A stretch of DNA of 64,000 nt, from the NCBI RefSeq assembly GCF_001514235.1, contig NZ_KQ948936.1, forward strand, positions 124,001-188,000. The letters run 5' to 3'. The translations under genes were made by a program, and so were the position numbers. This stretch comes from Streptomyces caeruleatus (GTDB taxonomy: Bacteria; Actinomycetota; Actinomycetes; Streptomycetales; Streptomycetaceae). The notes beneath the pieces were generated by a model. The model saw only the letters and a program-made list of their open reading frames with translations. It had not been told where the DNA came from and ran no database searches. This document shows positions 1 through 7,768 of this stretch, one piece after another; position 1 is the stretch's first letter; each line of letters begins with the position of its first letter.

Positions 1-164
1 CGTTTCCGGTGTTCGTATCGGGGCGTGCGAAGTCGACCCGGTGACCCGGATCGCCAGAAGAAGTGTACGGGACCCGCGAGGCCCCGGGTGACGCCGCTGT
101 CCACAACCGGTGAGTTGTCCACAGATCCCGGCCATGATCGGCGGTGATACGGGACGGTTGCGGC
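1..164. promoter_or_regulatory. Upstream region of the M23-type peptidase gene
   Basis: No convincing gene lies between the window edge and the peptidase start. The stretch should hold the promoter of the peptidase gene, but I could not pick clear -35/-10 boxes by eye. Near its end TTGTCCACAG recurs in variant form (GTCCACAA, then TTGTCCACA) at about 100-123. What precedes the edge cannot be seen. Confidence 0.3.
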
Positions 165-773
165 ATGCGAGAGAAACGACGGCCTGGGGCGGCGAGGACA
201 TGCGGACGGCTGATGTTGCTGCTGCTCCTGACGGCGACCGCCCTGCTGGCACCGGTCCCCCGACTGACCCCGACCGCCCTGACCGTGCCTCCTGCGGCAC
301 CGGACCCGGCGGTGCCTGCGGTCGGCCGGGCTTGGCCCGTGGGCACACACCCCCCGATCCTCCGCGGCTGGGATCCCCCGACGGGCCCGTACGGCCCCGG
401 CCACCGCGGCGTGGACCTGTCGGCGCCCGCGGGGACGCCCGTACGAGCGGTGGCGGCCGGCCGAGTGTCGTTCGCGGGCCACGTCGCGGGAAAGGGCGTC
501 GTGTCCGTGGACCTGACGGACACGGGAGATCCACCACTGCGGGTGACGTACGAGCCGGTGCGGGCGACGGTGAAGGAGGGCGACGAGGTAGAGGCGGGAG
601 AGCCTGTGGGGACGGTGCAGCCGACCGGCTCACACTGCACGACGACCTGCGTCCACTGGGGCCTGCGAAAGGGCGACACCTACCTGGACCCGCTGTCACT
701 CCTGCCCCCATGGCTGCTCCGCCGGGGACCATCGAGACTGCTGCCGGTACTGGGGGTACCGCTGCCGTCGTAG
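165..773 (+). CDS. Secreted M23-family (LytM-like) peptidase, atypical active site
   Basis: Predicted exported cell-wall hydrolase of about 202 aa. A basic start followed by a leucine-rich stretch (residues 16-32) looks like a signal peptide or anchor. The C-terminal half has the LytM barrel pattern: H80 and D84 in GHRGVDLSAPAG, then CVHWGLR at 162-168. In classical M23 enzymes the last motif is HxH; here the first His is Cys (C162), so the zinc ligand H164 remains but the usual general base is missing. ATG at 165 was chosen; GTG at 144 in frame would add seven residues. The gene converges with the TetR gene across a repeat-rich gap. Family assignment is firm; peptidase activity is inferred. 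Confidence 0.8.
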   Translation: MREKRRPGAARTCGRLMLLLLLTATALLAPVPRLTPTALTVPPAAPDPAVPAVGRAWPVGTHPPILRGWDPPTGPYGPGHRGVDLSAPAGTPVRAVAAGRVSFAGHVAGKGVVSVDLTDTGDPPLRVTYEPVRATVKEGDEVEAGEPVGTVQPTGSHCTTTCVHWGLRKGDTYLDPLSLLPPWLLRRGPSRLLPVLGVPLPS

Positions 774-1159
774 CCGACTGGGCCGACCACGGCTGACGCT
801 CGCGCCCTGCCCGCACAGCCGCGGGCAGTCGTGCCGGCGGAGCGGCACCCGTCCCCCAGAGGGCGGCACCCCGCGAGTGCCTGGCAGCGCAACGCTCGGG
901 CCTCCGCCAAGACGCCGGGCATCCGTCAGTTCCGGGCAACGGAACACCCCGGCGTCACCCCCGACACCGGGCACCCGCCAGTTCCGGCCAACGGGACGAC
1001 ACCTGGGCCTCAACCCCGACACCGGCCCATCCACCAGTACGGGGCAGGACGACGTCCGGGCGTCAACTCCAACGCCGGGCACCCCCAGATCCGGGCAGCA
1101 CAACCACCCGCCCAGCCCCGCAGGGAACACACAGGGCACACGCAGAGCTCACGCAGAGC
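774..1159. other. Noncoding convergent gap with degenerate tandem repeats
   Basis: No gene is supported in this 386-bp gap between the convergent peptidase and TetR genes. The middle is occupied by four degenerate copies of a 53-bp unit (listed separately), and its right end by a short direct duplication of ACGCAGAGCTC at about 1140-1161. The open frames across it are proline/arginine/threonine-rich and follow the repeats, so they are judged not real. Confidence 0.6.
911..1125. repeat. Four degenerate tandem repeats of about 53 bp
   Basis: Units begin near 911, 963, 1018 and 1071 (spacing 52, 55 and 53). The shared skeleton is a start like ACGCCGGGCACCC, a middle like CCAGTTCCGGGCAACGG, and an end like CCGGGCGTCA. 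Copies differ at many positions, so the array is old or relaxed. It lies between two convergent genes, where it could act in termination or simply be a minisatellite. Confidence 0.7.
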
Positions 1160-1741
1160 TCAGCCCCGAACGCCCCGCAACGCCATGGAGACAGCCGCGT
1201 CCGTGATCGCCGAAGGCTCCTCCGCCGCCCCCAGTTCGATCCTCCGCACGGCCGCGTCCACCACGCCCTGCAACAGCATCGCCGCCAGCCGAGGCTCCGC
1301 GTGCCCCAGCTCCCGAAGCGCCTCGACGATCATCGCGACCAGCCCGCCGTGCGCCGCCCGGATCTTCTCCCGGGCCCCCGCGTCCAGCTCACTCGCCGAG
1401 ATCGCCACGACAGCACGGTGCCGCCGGTCCCCGACCAGCGCGAGCTGGCGGCGCACATACGCCTCGACCTTGCCCTCGGCCGTGGCCTCCCGCTCCATCG
1501 CCGCCGAGACCTCCGCGGCCCACACGGGAAAGTCGACCTCGCACAGCTCCTCGACCACGGCGGCCCGGGAGCGGAAGTACTCGTACACGGACGACCGCGC
1601 GAGGCCCGTCCGCTCGGCGAGGGCCGGGAAGGTCAGCGCCTCCGTCCCGCCCTCGGACAACAGGGAACGAGCCGCGTCCAGCAGGGCGGCTCGCTGCATC
1701 GACCGGTGCTCGGCCACGGAGGCCGCTCGAATCCTTGGCAC
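1160..1741 (-). CDS. TetR-family transcriptional regulator
   Basis: DNA-binding repressor of about 193 aa. The N-terminal TetR helix-turn-helix lies at residues 36-56 (TFPALAERTGLARSSVYEYF), followed by a helical ligand/dimer domain ending in VSMALRGVRG. GTG at 1741 (VPRIRAAS) is preferred; GTG at 1750 in frame would add VVD. It lies just downstream of whiG on the same strand (about 70 bp gap), so it may share transcription with it. Ligand and targets cannot be read from the sequence. Confidence 0.85.
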   Translation of the reverse strand: MPRIRAASVAEHRSMQRAALLDAARSLLSEGGTEALTFPALAERTGLARSSVYEYFRSRAAVVEELCEVDFPVWAAEVSAAMEREATAEGKVEAYVRRQLALVGDRRHRAVVAISASELDAGAREKIRAAHGGLVAMIVEALRELGHAEPRLAAMLLQGVVDAAVRRIELGAAEEPSAITDAAVSMALRGVRG

Positions 1742-1812
1742 GTCAACCACTGTACGGACGCACCCCCGCCGACGGGAGTCACTCCGCGCAACCCCGCACA
1801 CGTCCCGCCAGG

Positions 1813-2655
1813 TCAACGGCCGAAGCCGGCCAGCTTCGCCCGCAACTGGAGCACGGACTTGGTGTGGATCTGGCTGACCCGGCTCTCGGTCACCCCCAGC
1901 ACGTTCCCGATCTCGGCGAGCGTGAGGCCCTCGTAGTAGTACAGCGTCACCACGGTCTTCTCCCGCTCGGGCAAGGTGTTGATCGCCCGCGCCAGGAACC
2001 GCCGCAGCTCCCGGTCCTCGGCCACCTCGACCGGGTTGTCGGCGGCGGTGTCCTCCAGCGTGTCCATGACGCTCAGCCCGTCGCCGCCCTCGCCCCCGCC
2101 GTGCAGCAACTCCTCCAGTGCCACCACGTTGGCCAGCGACAACTGGCTGAACACCGCGTGGAGTTCGTCCACCGCGATGCCCATCTCGTCGGCCACCTCG
2201 GCCTCCGTCGGCGTCCGCCGCAGCCGTGCCTCCAGCGTCGCGTACGCGCGCTCCACGTTCCGCGCCTTCTGCCGCACCGACCGCGGAATCCAGTCCAGCG
2301 CCCGGAGCTCGTCGATCATCGCGCCCCGGATCCGGGTGATCGCGTACGTCTCGAACTTGATCTCCCGGTCGATGTCGAACTTCTCGATCGCGTCGATGAG
2401 CCCGAAGACCCCGGAGGACACGAAGTCGGCCTGCTCCACGTTGGGCGGCAGGCCGACACTCACCCGGCCCGCCACGTACTTGACGAGCGGCGAGTAGTGC
2501 AGGATCAGCTGCTCGCGCAGTCGCTCGTCCCCCGTCGCCTTGTACGACCGCCACAGCTCGTCGAGCGTCGAGGGAGCGGGCGGCCGCACGCTGCCACCGT
2601 CACGGGCGGCTGGGGGGATGGCCGCCCGGTCGGACCCGGAGGTGTGCTGGGGCAT
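1813..2655 (-). CDS. whiG: RNA polymerase sigma factor WhiG (FliA/SigD class)
   Basis: Sigma factor of 280 aa that commits aerial hyphae to sporulation in Streptomyces. Region 2 is clear ([20 protein letters not shown]), followed by region 3 and a region 4 HTH near the C-terminus ([20 protein letters not shown]). ATG at 2655 gives [13 protein letters not shown] and the exact length known for S. coelicolor WhiG. The upstream in-frame extension is rejected because it is low-complexity and not part of the family. WhiG is known to be held by the anti-sigma factor RsiG together with c-di-GMP. Confidence 0.97.
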   Translation of the reverse strand: MPQHTSGSDRAAIPPAARDGGSVRPPAPSTLDELWRSYKATGDERLREQLILHYSPLVKYVAGRVSVGLPPNVEQADFVSSGVFGLIDAIEKFDIDREIKFETYAITRIRGAMIDELRALDWIPRSVRQKARNVERAYATLEARLRRTPTEAEVADEMGIAVDELHAVFSQLSLANVVALEELLHGGGEGGDGLSVMDTLEDTAADNPVEVAEDRELRRFLARAINTLPEREKTVVTLYYYEGLTLAEIGNVLGVTESRVSQIHTKSVLQLRAKLAGFGR

Positions 2656-2959
2656 TCGTTGCCTTGTGCCGTTCTGCCGTGATGTGGGGGTTCCTGGAGG
2701 AGCTGTCGGTCTGATGTCGCACTGGTGCCGTTCTGGGGACCTTCCGGTGTCGAGGTGCCGGTCTGAGTCGGAATTCACGTGAGCGTAGCGTGACTGAAGT
2801 GTCGCGGTGCGCGAAGGGCGGAGCACCAGCCGCACGCAGATACGTTCCGCTGGACGCCCCGCCAGGGCATCTCGGTCGCTCTACGTGATCATCGGAACAC
2901 CCCAACTGGGGGAATTCACAAGGGCGTCCGTGTTCCCCCGTACGGCCGAACACGCTCGG
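2656..2959. promoter_or_regulatory. whiG upstream region with three 11-bp repeats
   Basis: This 304-bp gap between whiG and dprA (both leftward) holds no supported gene. It must contain the whiG promoter. On the + strand GTGCCGTTCTG occurs at 2666-2676 and 2725-2735, with a one-base variant GTGCCGGTCTG at 2755-2765. I could not fix a -10/-35 pair. Confidence 0.4.
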
Positions 2960-4120
2960 TCAGCATCCACTGTGACCGGCCCGAACGGAGATCATCGCCT
3001 GGCGTGTCAACTTCCAGCCGTCGCCGTGTCGTTCGACGTAACCAAGTGAGCGGAGTTCGTACAGTCTCGCGACCGCGTCGTCCTCTGTGGTCTGCGCGCC
3101 GCGTGCCACCTCGTCCGCTGTGGCCGCGCGCCGGCCGGGCAGCGCGGCCAGGACTCTGCGCGCCCTCGGCTCCAGCAGATCGCGCGGCAGGACGGGCCCG
3201 CGTCGTTCCGGTGCGAGTTCTCCCATGTCGCCCACGAGTTCGACGACCTCGGCAGCGTCGGTGACGAGCACGGCGTCACCGCGCAGGAGTTCGTGCACGC
3301 CCGCGGAGAGACCGCTGGTGGCCGCGCCCGGGACCCCTATCGTGTGACGTCCGAGCCGCTGTGCGGCCCGGGCGGTGACCAGTGAGCCGCTGCGGTGGGC
3401 GGCCTCCACGACCACGGTGCCCCGGGTCAGGGCCGCGATCACTCGGTTGCGCACGATGAATCTGCTGGGCGTCGGATGGTCCCCCGGCGGCAGCTCACCG
3501 ATCACGAGCCCCTGCTCGGCGATCCTGTTGATCAACTGGGTGTGGCCGCGCGGATAGGGCCGGTCGACCCCGCAGGCGAGCACCGCGACGGTCGCTCCCC
3601 CGGCGCCGAGGGAGCCCCGGTGCGCGGCGCCGTCGACGCCATAGGCGCCGCCGGAGACCACCACCCAGCCCCGTTCGGCGAGCCCGCCGGCCAGCGTGGC
3701 GGCCATGTGCGCGCCGTACTCGGTGCAGGCCCGGGCCCCCACGACGGCGACGGACCGCAATGCCCACATCCGCAGACTGGCCCGCCCCCGCACCCACAAC
3801 CCGATCGGCCGGGCGTCCCCCAGATCGTCGAGCTGCCCCGGCCACTCGACGTCCCCCGGGCGGAGAAACCGCACCCCCGCTTCCCGGGCGACGGCGAGGT
3901 CCCGGCCGGGGTCGGCCCGCTGCCCTCGCGCCCGCAGCCCGTCCCACCGCTTGTAGCTCACTCCCGGCAGGGCCTCCGTCCCCTCCCGCAACCGCCGCAC
4001 CACTTCCCCCACGCCGTACTCCCGCACCCACCGCCCGGTGACCTCGTCGCCGGGCTCGACGACCCGGCTGAGAAAGACCCGGCCGAGCAGCTCGTCGTCC
4101 GGAGTCCCGCTCCCCGTCAT
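2960..4120 (-). CDS. dprA: DNA-processing protein DprA (Smf)
   Basis: Single-stranded DNA-binding, RecA-loading protein, 386 aa. The Rossmann-like core carries SVAVVGARACTEYG (residues 123-136), SGGAYGVDGAAHRG (156-169) and the FIVRNRVIAALT segment; a small winged-helix-like tail follows (about 300-380). ATG at 4120 overlaps the stop of the yifB/comM fragment (ATGA), so the two were one operon. In naturally competent bacteria DprA protects incoming DNA; in Streptomyces its role is less clear. Prophage insertion has cut dprA from its original promoter. Confidence 0.95.
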   Translation of the reverse strand: MTGSGTPDDELLGRVFLSRVVEPGDEVTGRWVREYGVGEVVRRLREGTEALPGVSYKRWDGLRARGQRADPGRDLAVAREAGVRFLRPGDVEWPGQLDDLGDARPIGLWVRGRASLRMWALRSVAVVGARACTEYGAHMAATLAGGLAERGWVVVSGGAYGVDGAAHRGSLGAGGATVAVLACGVDRPYPRGHTQLINRIAEQGLVIGELPPGDHPTPSRFIVRNRVIAALTRGTVVVEAAHRSGSLVTARAAQRLGRHTIGVPGAATSGLSAGVHELLRGDAVLVTDAAEVVELVGDMGELAPERRGPVLPRDLLEPRARRVLAALPGRRAATADEVARGAQTTEDDAVARLYELRSLGYVERHGDGWKLTRQAMISVRAGHSGC

Positions 4121-4785
4121 GTCAGCGCCCCGATGGCCATGGGCACACCGCGCGGGACGCCGGTGCGCAGTTGCAGCGCCAGGGCGACATCGGTCCCGTC
4201 GGGCCGGTCGTGGCCGACGAGGTCGGCGACGGTCCAGGCGACGCGCAGGACACGGTCGAGTCCTCGGGCGGTCAGCACACCGCGTTCCAGATTTCGTTCC
4301 GCCTCGTCCATGGCGCCGATCGCGGCGTACCAGCGGCTGCGCAGCTCCCGTCCGGGGATCTCGCTGTTGGTCCGCCAGGGCGTACCGGCGAGCCTCGCTG
4401 TCGCCCGCTCCCGGGCCGCGCGCACCCGGTCGGCGACGGTCGCGGTGGACTCGCCCCGGGCGCCGCGCTCGGTCAGCTGGGCGCGGGTGACCCGGTCCAC
4501 CTCGACGCGGAGGTCGACCCGGTCGAGCAGCGGTCCGGAGAGCCGGGCCTGGTAGCGGCGGATCGCAGAGGGCGGGCACTCACACATCTCGTCCGTCCGG
4601 GAAAAACGGCCGCACGGGCACGGGTTCGCGGCCAGCACCATCAGGAACTTCGCCGGGAAGCGCACGACGCCCGCGCTGCGCGCGATGACCACGTGCCCGG
4701 CCTCCAGGGGCTGCCGCAGAGCGTCGAGGGCCTGGCTGCTGAACTCGGGCGTCTCGTCGAGGAACGAGACGTATAAAACAAGTGG
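4117..4785 (-). pseudogene. 3' fragment of yifB/comM (Mg-chelatase-like AAA+), split by prophage
   Basis: C-terminal part of a YifB/ComM-family ATPase. It begins FLDETPEF at the attachment site and runs through the sensor motif AANPCPCGRF and the Mg_chelatase_C region to MAIGALT. Chromosomal sequence spans 4117-4761; the frame runs on into phage sequence to a TAG at 4786-4788 with no ATG before the internal Met at 4692, so the fragment is probably not made as a functional protein. The matching 5' part is at 46337-47317. Joining them at the AG core gives 542 codons, the length expected for one intact member. Confidence 0.93.
4739..4785. other. attL: attL (left prophage junction)
   Basis: Chromosomal half ends in CGTCTCGTCG-AG-GAA; the phage half is ACGAGACGTATAAAACAAGT plus GG (4764-4785). 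The phage half is the inverted copy of the phage half at attR (46311-46332), with two mismatches over 22 positions, as expected for the two arms of a serine-integrase attP. The inferred crossover dinucleotide is AG at 4760-4761, shared with 46335-46336. The identical stretches around it (CGTCTCGTC and AGGAA) mean the exact crossover could shift by a few bases. Confidence 0.85.
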
Positions 4786-4808
4786 CTACGGCCAGTAGAT
4801 ACAGCGTG

Positions 4809-6461
4809 TTACTGCGGGGCGTCGTCCGCCCAGGGGTCGGGCTCCCACACGGGATGAACCTCGATACGGGTCTCGCCGCTGCCCTCGACACCCTTCTTTC
4901 CCTTGGCGCCCCGAGTGAGCGCCACGCGCCGGACCAGGGACCGAAGAATGCCGTTTGTCTCGGGAGCCTCGAAGGTCTCCCACTCCTCCAACAGGCCGAC
5001 CGCAAGAGGCATCAGCGCCGCGCGCTCGGGAGTGGCCTCCACCGCGGCAAGCGCTTCGAGCGCTTCGGCAACGGCTTGCTTCTGCTTCACGATCCGTTCC
5101 CGCGCGGCCTCGAATACACCCTCGGGATACGACTCCGGATTCATGGCGCGGTCTACGGCGAGGTTCGTCAACGCGTTCGTCAAGCGGGTGTGCTCACCCT
5201 CCAGCCGTGCGCGTTCCCTTTCCTCACGGGCCCGCCGGTTGTCCCGCTCGACCGGTTCGGGCGTCGCCGGCGCGGCATCGACATCGGCGGCGACCTCGCG
5301 GGCAAGCCACCCGCGTACTTCGTCCTCGACGATGTATCGCTGAACCCATACCGGGTTTTCGCACAGGCCGTTTCGGCTCTGGCCGCACATATAGGCATAG
5401 CCGAGGACCCGACCGGACGCGCGGCGGGCCGAGGTCGCGGCGGCGCCCTCGCGGCACCCTCCGCACCGGATGAGCCCGGTAAGCGGGTACGTAGGGTTTC
5501 GGGCCCGAGGCGTCATTCTTCGGCGTTCGGCGACGTGCGCCTCGTATCGCTCCCACGTCTCCGGGGTGATGATCGCCTCGTGTGCGCCGTCGATGTGAAT
5601 CCACCGCGTACACCGGCCGCCGTTGGCTGTGTAGTCGCACCGGCAGTCAGGGTGATGTACGCGCAGCAGTCCGGCGGCGAACCCGGACAGCATGTAGCGG
5701 CGCAAGCTGTCTGCTCGCCACGGGTTCCCGTCGCCGGTTCGGTAGCCGAGGCCGTTTAGCCATGCGGCGAGGCTGCCGTACCCGTCGGGGACGGGGTACC
5801 CGTCGCCGATCTTGCGCGCGTACAGGTCCTCTATGTGGTCGCGCGCGCGTTCCTCGACCTCGTACCACTCCCTTTGTATCGTCCACTGTCCCGGGTCGGT
5901 GGGGTGCGGGATTCGGCGCGGGTGCCAGATGTAGCCCAGGCGTCGGCCGCCGGTCGCGGGTAGGCCGTGGGCCCGCCGCCACTGGTGCGTTTCCTTCCAC
6001 TGCTCGCCGGCGCGGTCGCTTTCGAACGTGGCGAGGTCGAACAGGATGCGCCGGTTGAAGCGGCCTACGGCGGTACGGGCGTCTACGTCTTCAGTGGCAG
6101 ACACAAGGTCGCCGCCGGCTTTCTCGACCCGGGCGAGGTTGACGGCGATGCCCATGTCATTGCGGCCGAACCGGCTGAACTTCCATACGACGATGCCGCG
6201 GATCTCGCCGGCCTCGACGCGTCGGATACAGCCCATGATTTTGCGCTTGAAGTTTCGGCCGGTCACGTCTGGGTCTTCTACATACTCAACGACTCGACGC
6301 GGGCCGCGACGCTCCCATGCCTGAATCGCTGTGCGCTGTAGATCAAGGCTGATCTTGTCCTCGCGCCACGTGGAAACGCGTAAGTAGGCGAGCCACTTTT
6401 CGGCGTCGTCGTCCGCGGGTGGTAAGCCGCGGAATGTGGGTGGTGTGTCAAGGATGGTCAC
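4809..6461 (-). CDS. int: Large serine recombinase (phage integrase)
   Basis: Site-specific integrase of 550 aa. The N-terminal resolvase domain carries the nucleophile S30 in AYLRVSTWRED and the arginine-rich KFSRFGRND segment. A recombinase domain (about 170-300) follows, then a zinc-ribbon with CGGC near 331 and a second Cys pair near 360-367, and a long charged coiled coil (about 415-480). This is the large serine integrase layout, consistent with the palindromic attP only 24 bp downstream. ATG at 6461 overlaps the upstream gene stop (ATGA). Leu27, three residues before the catalytic Ser, is a TTA codon (6381-6383), rare in Streptomyces. Confidence 0.96.
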   Translation of the reverse strand: MTILDTPPTFRGLPPADDDAEKWLAYLRVSTWREDKISLDLQRTAIQAWERRGPRRVVEYVEDPDVTGRNFKRKIMGCIRRVEAGEIRGIVVWKFSRFGRNDMGIAVNLARVEKAGGDLVSATEDVDARTAVGRFNRRILFDLATFESDRAGEQWKETHQWRRAHGLPATGGRRLGYIWHPRRIPHPTDPGQWTIQREWYEVEERARDHIEDLYARKIGDGYPVPDGYGSLAAWLNGLGYRTGDGNPWRADSLRRYMLSGFAAGLLRVHHPDCRCDYTANGGRCTRWIHIDGAHEAIITPETWERYEAHVAERRRMTPRARNPTYPLTGLIRCGGCREGAAATSARRASGRVLGYAYMCGQSRNGLCENPVWVQRYIVEDEVRGWLAREVAADVDAAPATPEPVERDNRRAREERERARLEGEHTRLTNALTNLAVDRAMNPESYPEGVFEAARERIVKQKQAVAEALEALAAVEATPERAALMPLAVGLLEEWETFEAPETNGILRSLVRRVALTRGAKGKKGVEGSGETRIEVHPVWEPDPWADDAPQ

Positions 6462-6829
6462 AGTGCCTTCCGTTCGAGTCGGTCCGTGTGGTGCGGGCGC
6501 AGTGTGATCACGTTGCCCGCGACCTGCTCGGCGCCGTCGGCGCGGTGTCCCGGTTCGGGCGGTGCGGGTGCGTCGAGCAGGCCGCGCGCGACGTGGTCGA
6601 GGGCGCGGGTGTATCCGGCGCGGTCGGCGTCGGCGAGCTGGTCGGCCGTGGCGCCCTGGGAGCGGTGCACAGTGCGGGCGATGATCAGGGGGACGGCTGT
6701 AAGGGTGAGGAACAGGCCGGCCCCGAATAAGTCGTTGTTGTTTCCGAGGAGTCCGATCACGCCGGCGGACAGTCCCACCATGAGCAGGGTGGAAGCGAAT
6801 GCGGGCAGGTATCGGTGGGTCACGCTCAC
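6458..6829 (-). CDS. Small membrane protein of the lysogeny operon
   Basis: Protein of about 123 aa with no recognised family. Two hydrophobic segments (about residues 8-26 and 33-52) separated by NNND suggest two membrane passes with a long soluble C-terminal tail. GTG at 6829 (VSVTHRYLP) is chosen because GGAGG lies about nine bases upstream. It sits 19 bp after the repressor and overlaps the integrase start by four bases, so all three are likely co-transcribed. Codon 34 is TTA (6728-6730). It could act in superinfection exclusion or simply be a lysogenic accessory gene; this is a guess from position. Confidence 0.75.
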   Translation of the reverse strand: MSVTHRYLPAFASTLLMVGLSAGVIGLLGNNNDLFGAGLFLTLTAVPLIIARTVHRSQGATADQLADADRAGYTRALDHVARGLLDAPAPPEPGHRADGAEQVAGNVITLRPHHTDRLERKAL

Positions 6830-6848
6830 TGTGCTGTGCCTCCGTGCG

Positions 6849-7304
6849 TTAGTTCTCCGCGATGCGCCGCTCGTGGTTCTTGGCACGCCGCCGTCGTAGG
6901 AATTCGGTTGTAGAGACGAACATCTCGACGTCGTCGGGGTCGTTGATGCCCATTTCAGCGGCGGCCTGCTCTGGTGTGAGGGGGCCGCCGGGCCGTGGGC
7001 CCTGGTGCTGTACTGCGGCTAGTTCGTCGCGGCTGAGGATGCCCGCAGCGACCAGTACCTCGGACAGCTGCAAGCCGAGTGCTGTCGCGAGCAGTTCGAG
7101 TACGCGGATGTCCTGGGCGCCTTGCTTGGCGTTGAGCATGCGGCTGATGGTGCCGGTGCCGATTCCTGAGTCGGTGGCGAACCTGGTTTGGCCGCCGCCC
7201 CTAGGTCGTAGGTCGTAGCCGCGGCGTTCGAGCTGATCCCTCAGCCAGGCCGCGAACTCTTCGGGGGTCGCCTTGTCGTTCCCCGGCGGGTTGCTGTGTT
7301 CCAT
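6849..7304 (-). CDS. Xre-family HTH repressor (candidate phage repressor)
   Basis: DNA-binding protein of about 151 aa beginning MEHSNPPGNDKATPEEFAAW. The HTH spans about residues 38-65 (TRFATDSGIGTGTISRMLNA), followed by LELLATALGLQLSEVLVAAG typical of Xre/SinR-type repressors, and a charged C-terminus. ATG at 7304 is chosen although long in-frame extensions exist upstream, because a good promoter ends six bases before it (see promoter entry), implying a leaderless message. Divergent from the Cro-like gene and first of the repressor-membrane protein-integrase operon: the classical position of an immunity repressor. Confidence 0.85.
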   Translation of the reverse strand: MEHSNPPGNDKATPEEFAAWLRDQLERRGYDLRPRGGGQTRFATDSGIGTGTISRMLNAKQGAQDIRVLELLATALGLQLSEVLVAAGILSRDELAAVQHQGPRPGGPLTPEQAAAEMGINDPDDVEMFVSTTEFLRRRRAKNHERRIAEN

Positions 7305-7314
7305 GGACGGAACA
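7297..7314. promoter_or_regulatory. Operator over the repressor start codon
   Basis: TGTTCCATGGACGGAACA is a perfect inverted repeat (TGTTCC / GGAACA, six-base spacer). It covers the repressor start ATG and overlaps the -10 box. Its core TCCATGGACGGAA is identical to the site in front of the Cro-like gene. Binding here would block the repressor's own transcription. Confidence 0.65.
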
Positions 7315-7339
7315 TATCGCGCGTGGACCGTACCACCAA
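7311..7339 (-). promoter_or_regulatory. Repressor promoter (leaderless transcript)
   Basis: On the minus strand TTGGTG (7339-7334) and TATGTT (7316-7311) are separated by 17 bp. The expected start of transcription, six to seven bases after the -10 box, falls on the A of the repressor ATG at 7304. No Shine-Dalgarno sequence is needed or seen, so the message is probably leaderless, as is common in actinobacteria and known for lambda cI from PRM. Confidence 0.6.
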
Positions 7340-7516
7340 CGTGATCCCCGGAACCTGTCCTGAACATGCGTAATAAGCACGGTTCACCCCCTTGAACAGC
7401 GGCCCCGCATCGAACAGGTGTCCGATCATTGTCGGGCATATGCCGGGTGTCAATGCGGTTTGGAAAGCGCATTCCCGGCCGCTTGTTCGACTCATCCGTC
7501 ACAGCTGCATGATACG

Positions 7517-7553
7517 TTCCATCCATGGACGGAAACGCTCCGGCCATGGAAGG
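7517..7553. promoter_or_regulatory. Tandem operator pair before the Cro-like gene
   Basis: TTCCATCCATGGACGGAA (7517-7534) is a near-perfect 18-bp palindrome centred on CCATGG. A second CCATGGAAGG begins at 7544, 21 bp (two helical turns) from the first CCATGG at 7523. The second half also provides the GGAAGGA ribosome-binding sequence of the gene at 7565. A closely related pair recurs at 15063-15098. A GATACG-like -10 box lies just upstream, but no good -35 was found. Confidence 0.65.
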
Positions 7554-7564
7554 ACGATGCCCGC

Positions 7565-7768
7565 ATGTACGACCGCGCCGCACTGGTCGCCGCCGCTCAG
7601 CAAGCGGGGGACCACACTCCGTCAGACACCGCAAGACGGTTGAAGGTTGCACGCAATACCGCATGGCGCCTGTGGAACGGACACACCGCCCCAAGTGCCG
7701 TAGTCACGGCAGCAGTTGAACAGCACTACGGCGTTTCAGCCGGTCAGCTCATCAAGAGGGCCGCATGA
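7565..7768 (+). CDS. Small Cro/Xre-like HTH protein
   Basis: Protein of 67 aa consisting of little more than a helix-turn-helix (DTARRLKVARNTAWRLWNGH), then a short helix with a YGVSAGQLI end. Position and orientation (first rightward gene, divergent from the repressor) match a Cro or early-activator role. ATG at 7565 has GGAAGGA ten bases upstream within the operator. Its stop overlaps the next start (ATGA). Confidence 0.75.
   Translation: MYDRAALVAAAQQAGDHTPSDTARRLKVARNTAWRLWNGHTAPSAVVTAAVEQHYGVSAGQLIKRAA

Noticed and set aside
911-1125. Tandem repeats as a CRISPR array
   Set aside because: Units are diverged along their whole length with no conserved repeat/variable spacer pattern and no cas genes.
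2656-2835. 60-residue N-terminal extension of WhiG
   Set aside because: 280 aa from ATG 2655 equals the known length, and the extension is Arg/Thr/Pro low complexity.
4750-4764. tRNA gene 3' end as attachment site
   Set aside because: No tRNA lies at either junction; both junctions fall within the comM coding frame, and the integrase is of the serine type.
7305-7694. Longer N-terminal start for the Xre repressor
   Set aside because: The extension has Arg/Cys-rich shadow composition, crosses the divergent operators, and a promoter sits right before ATG 7304.
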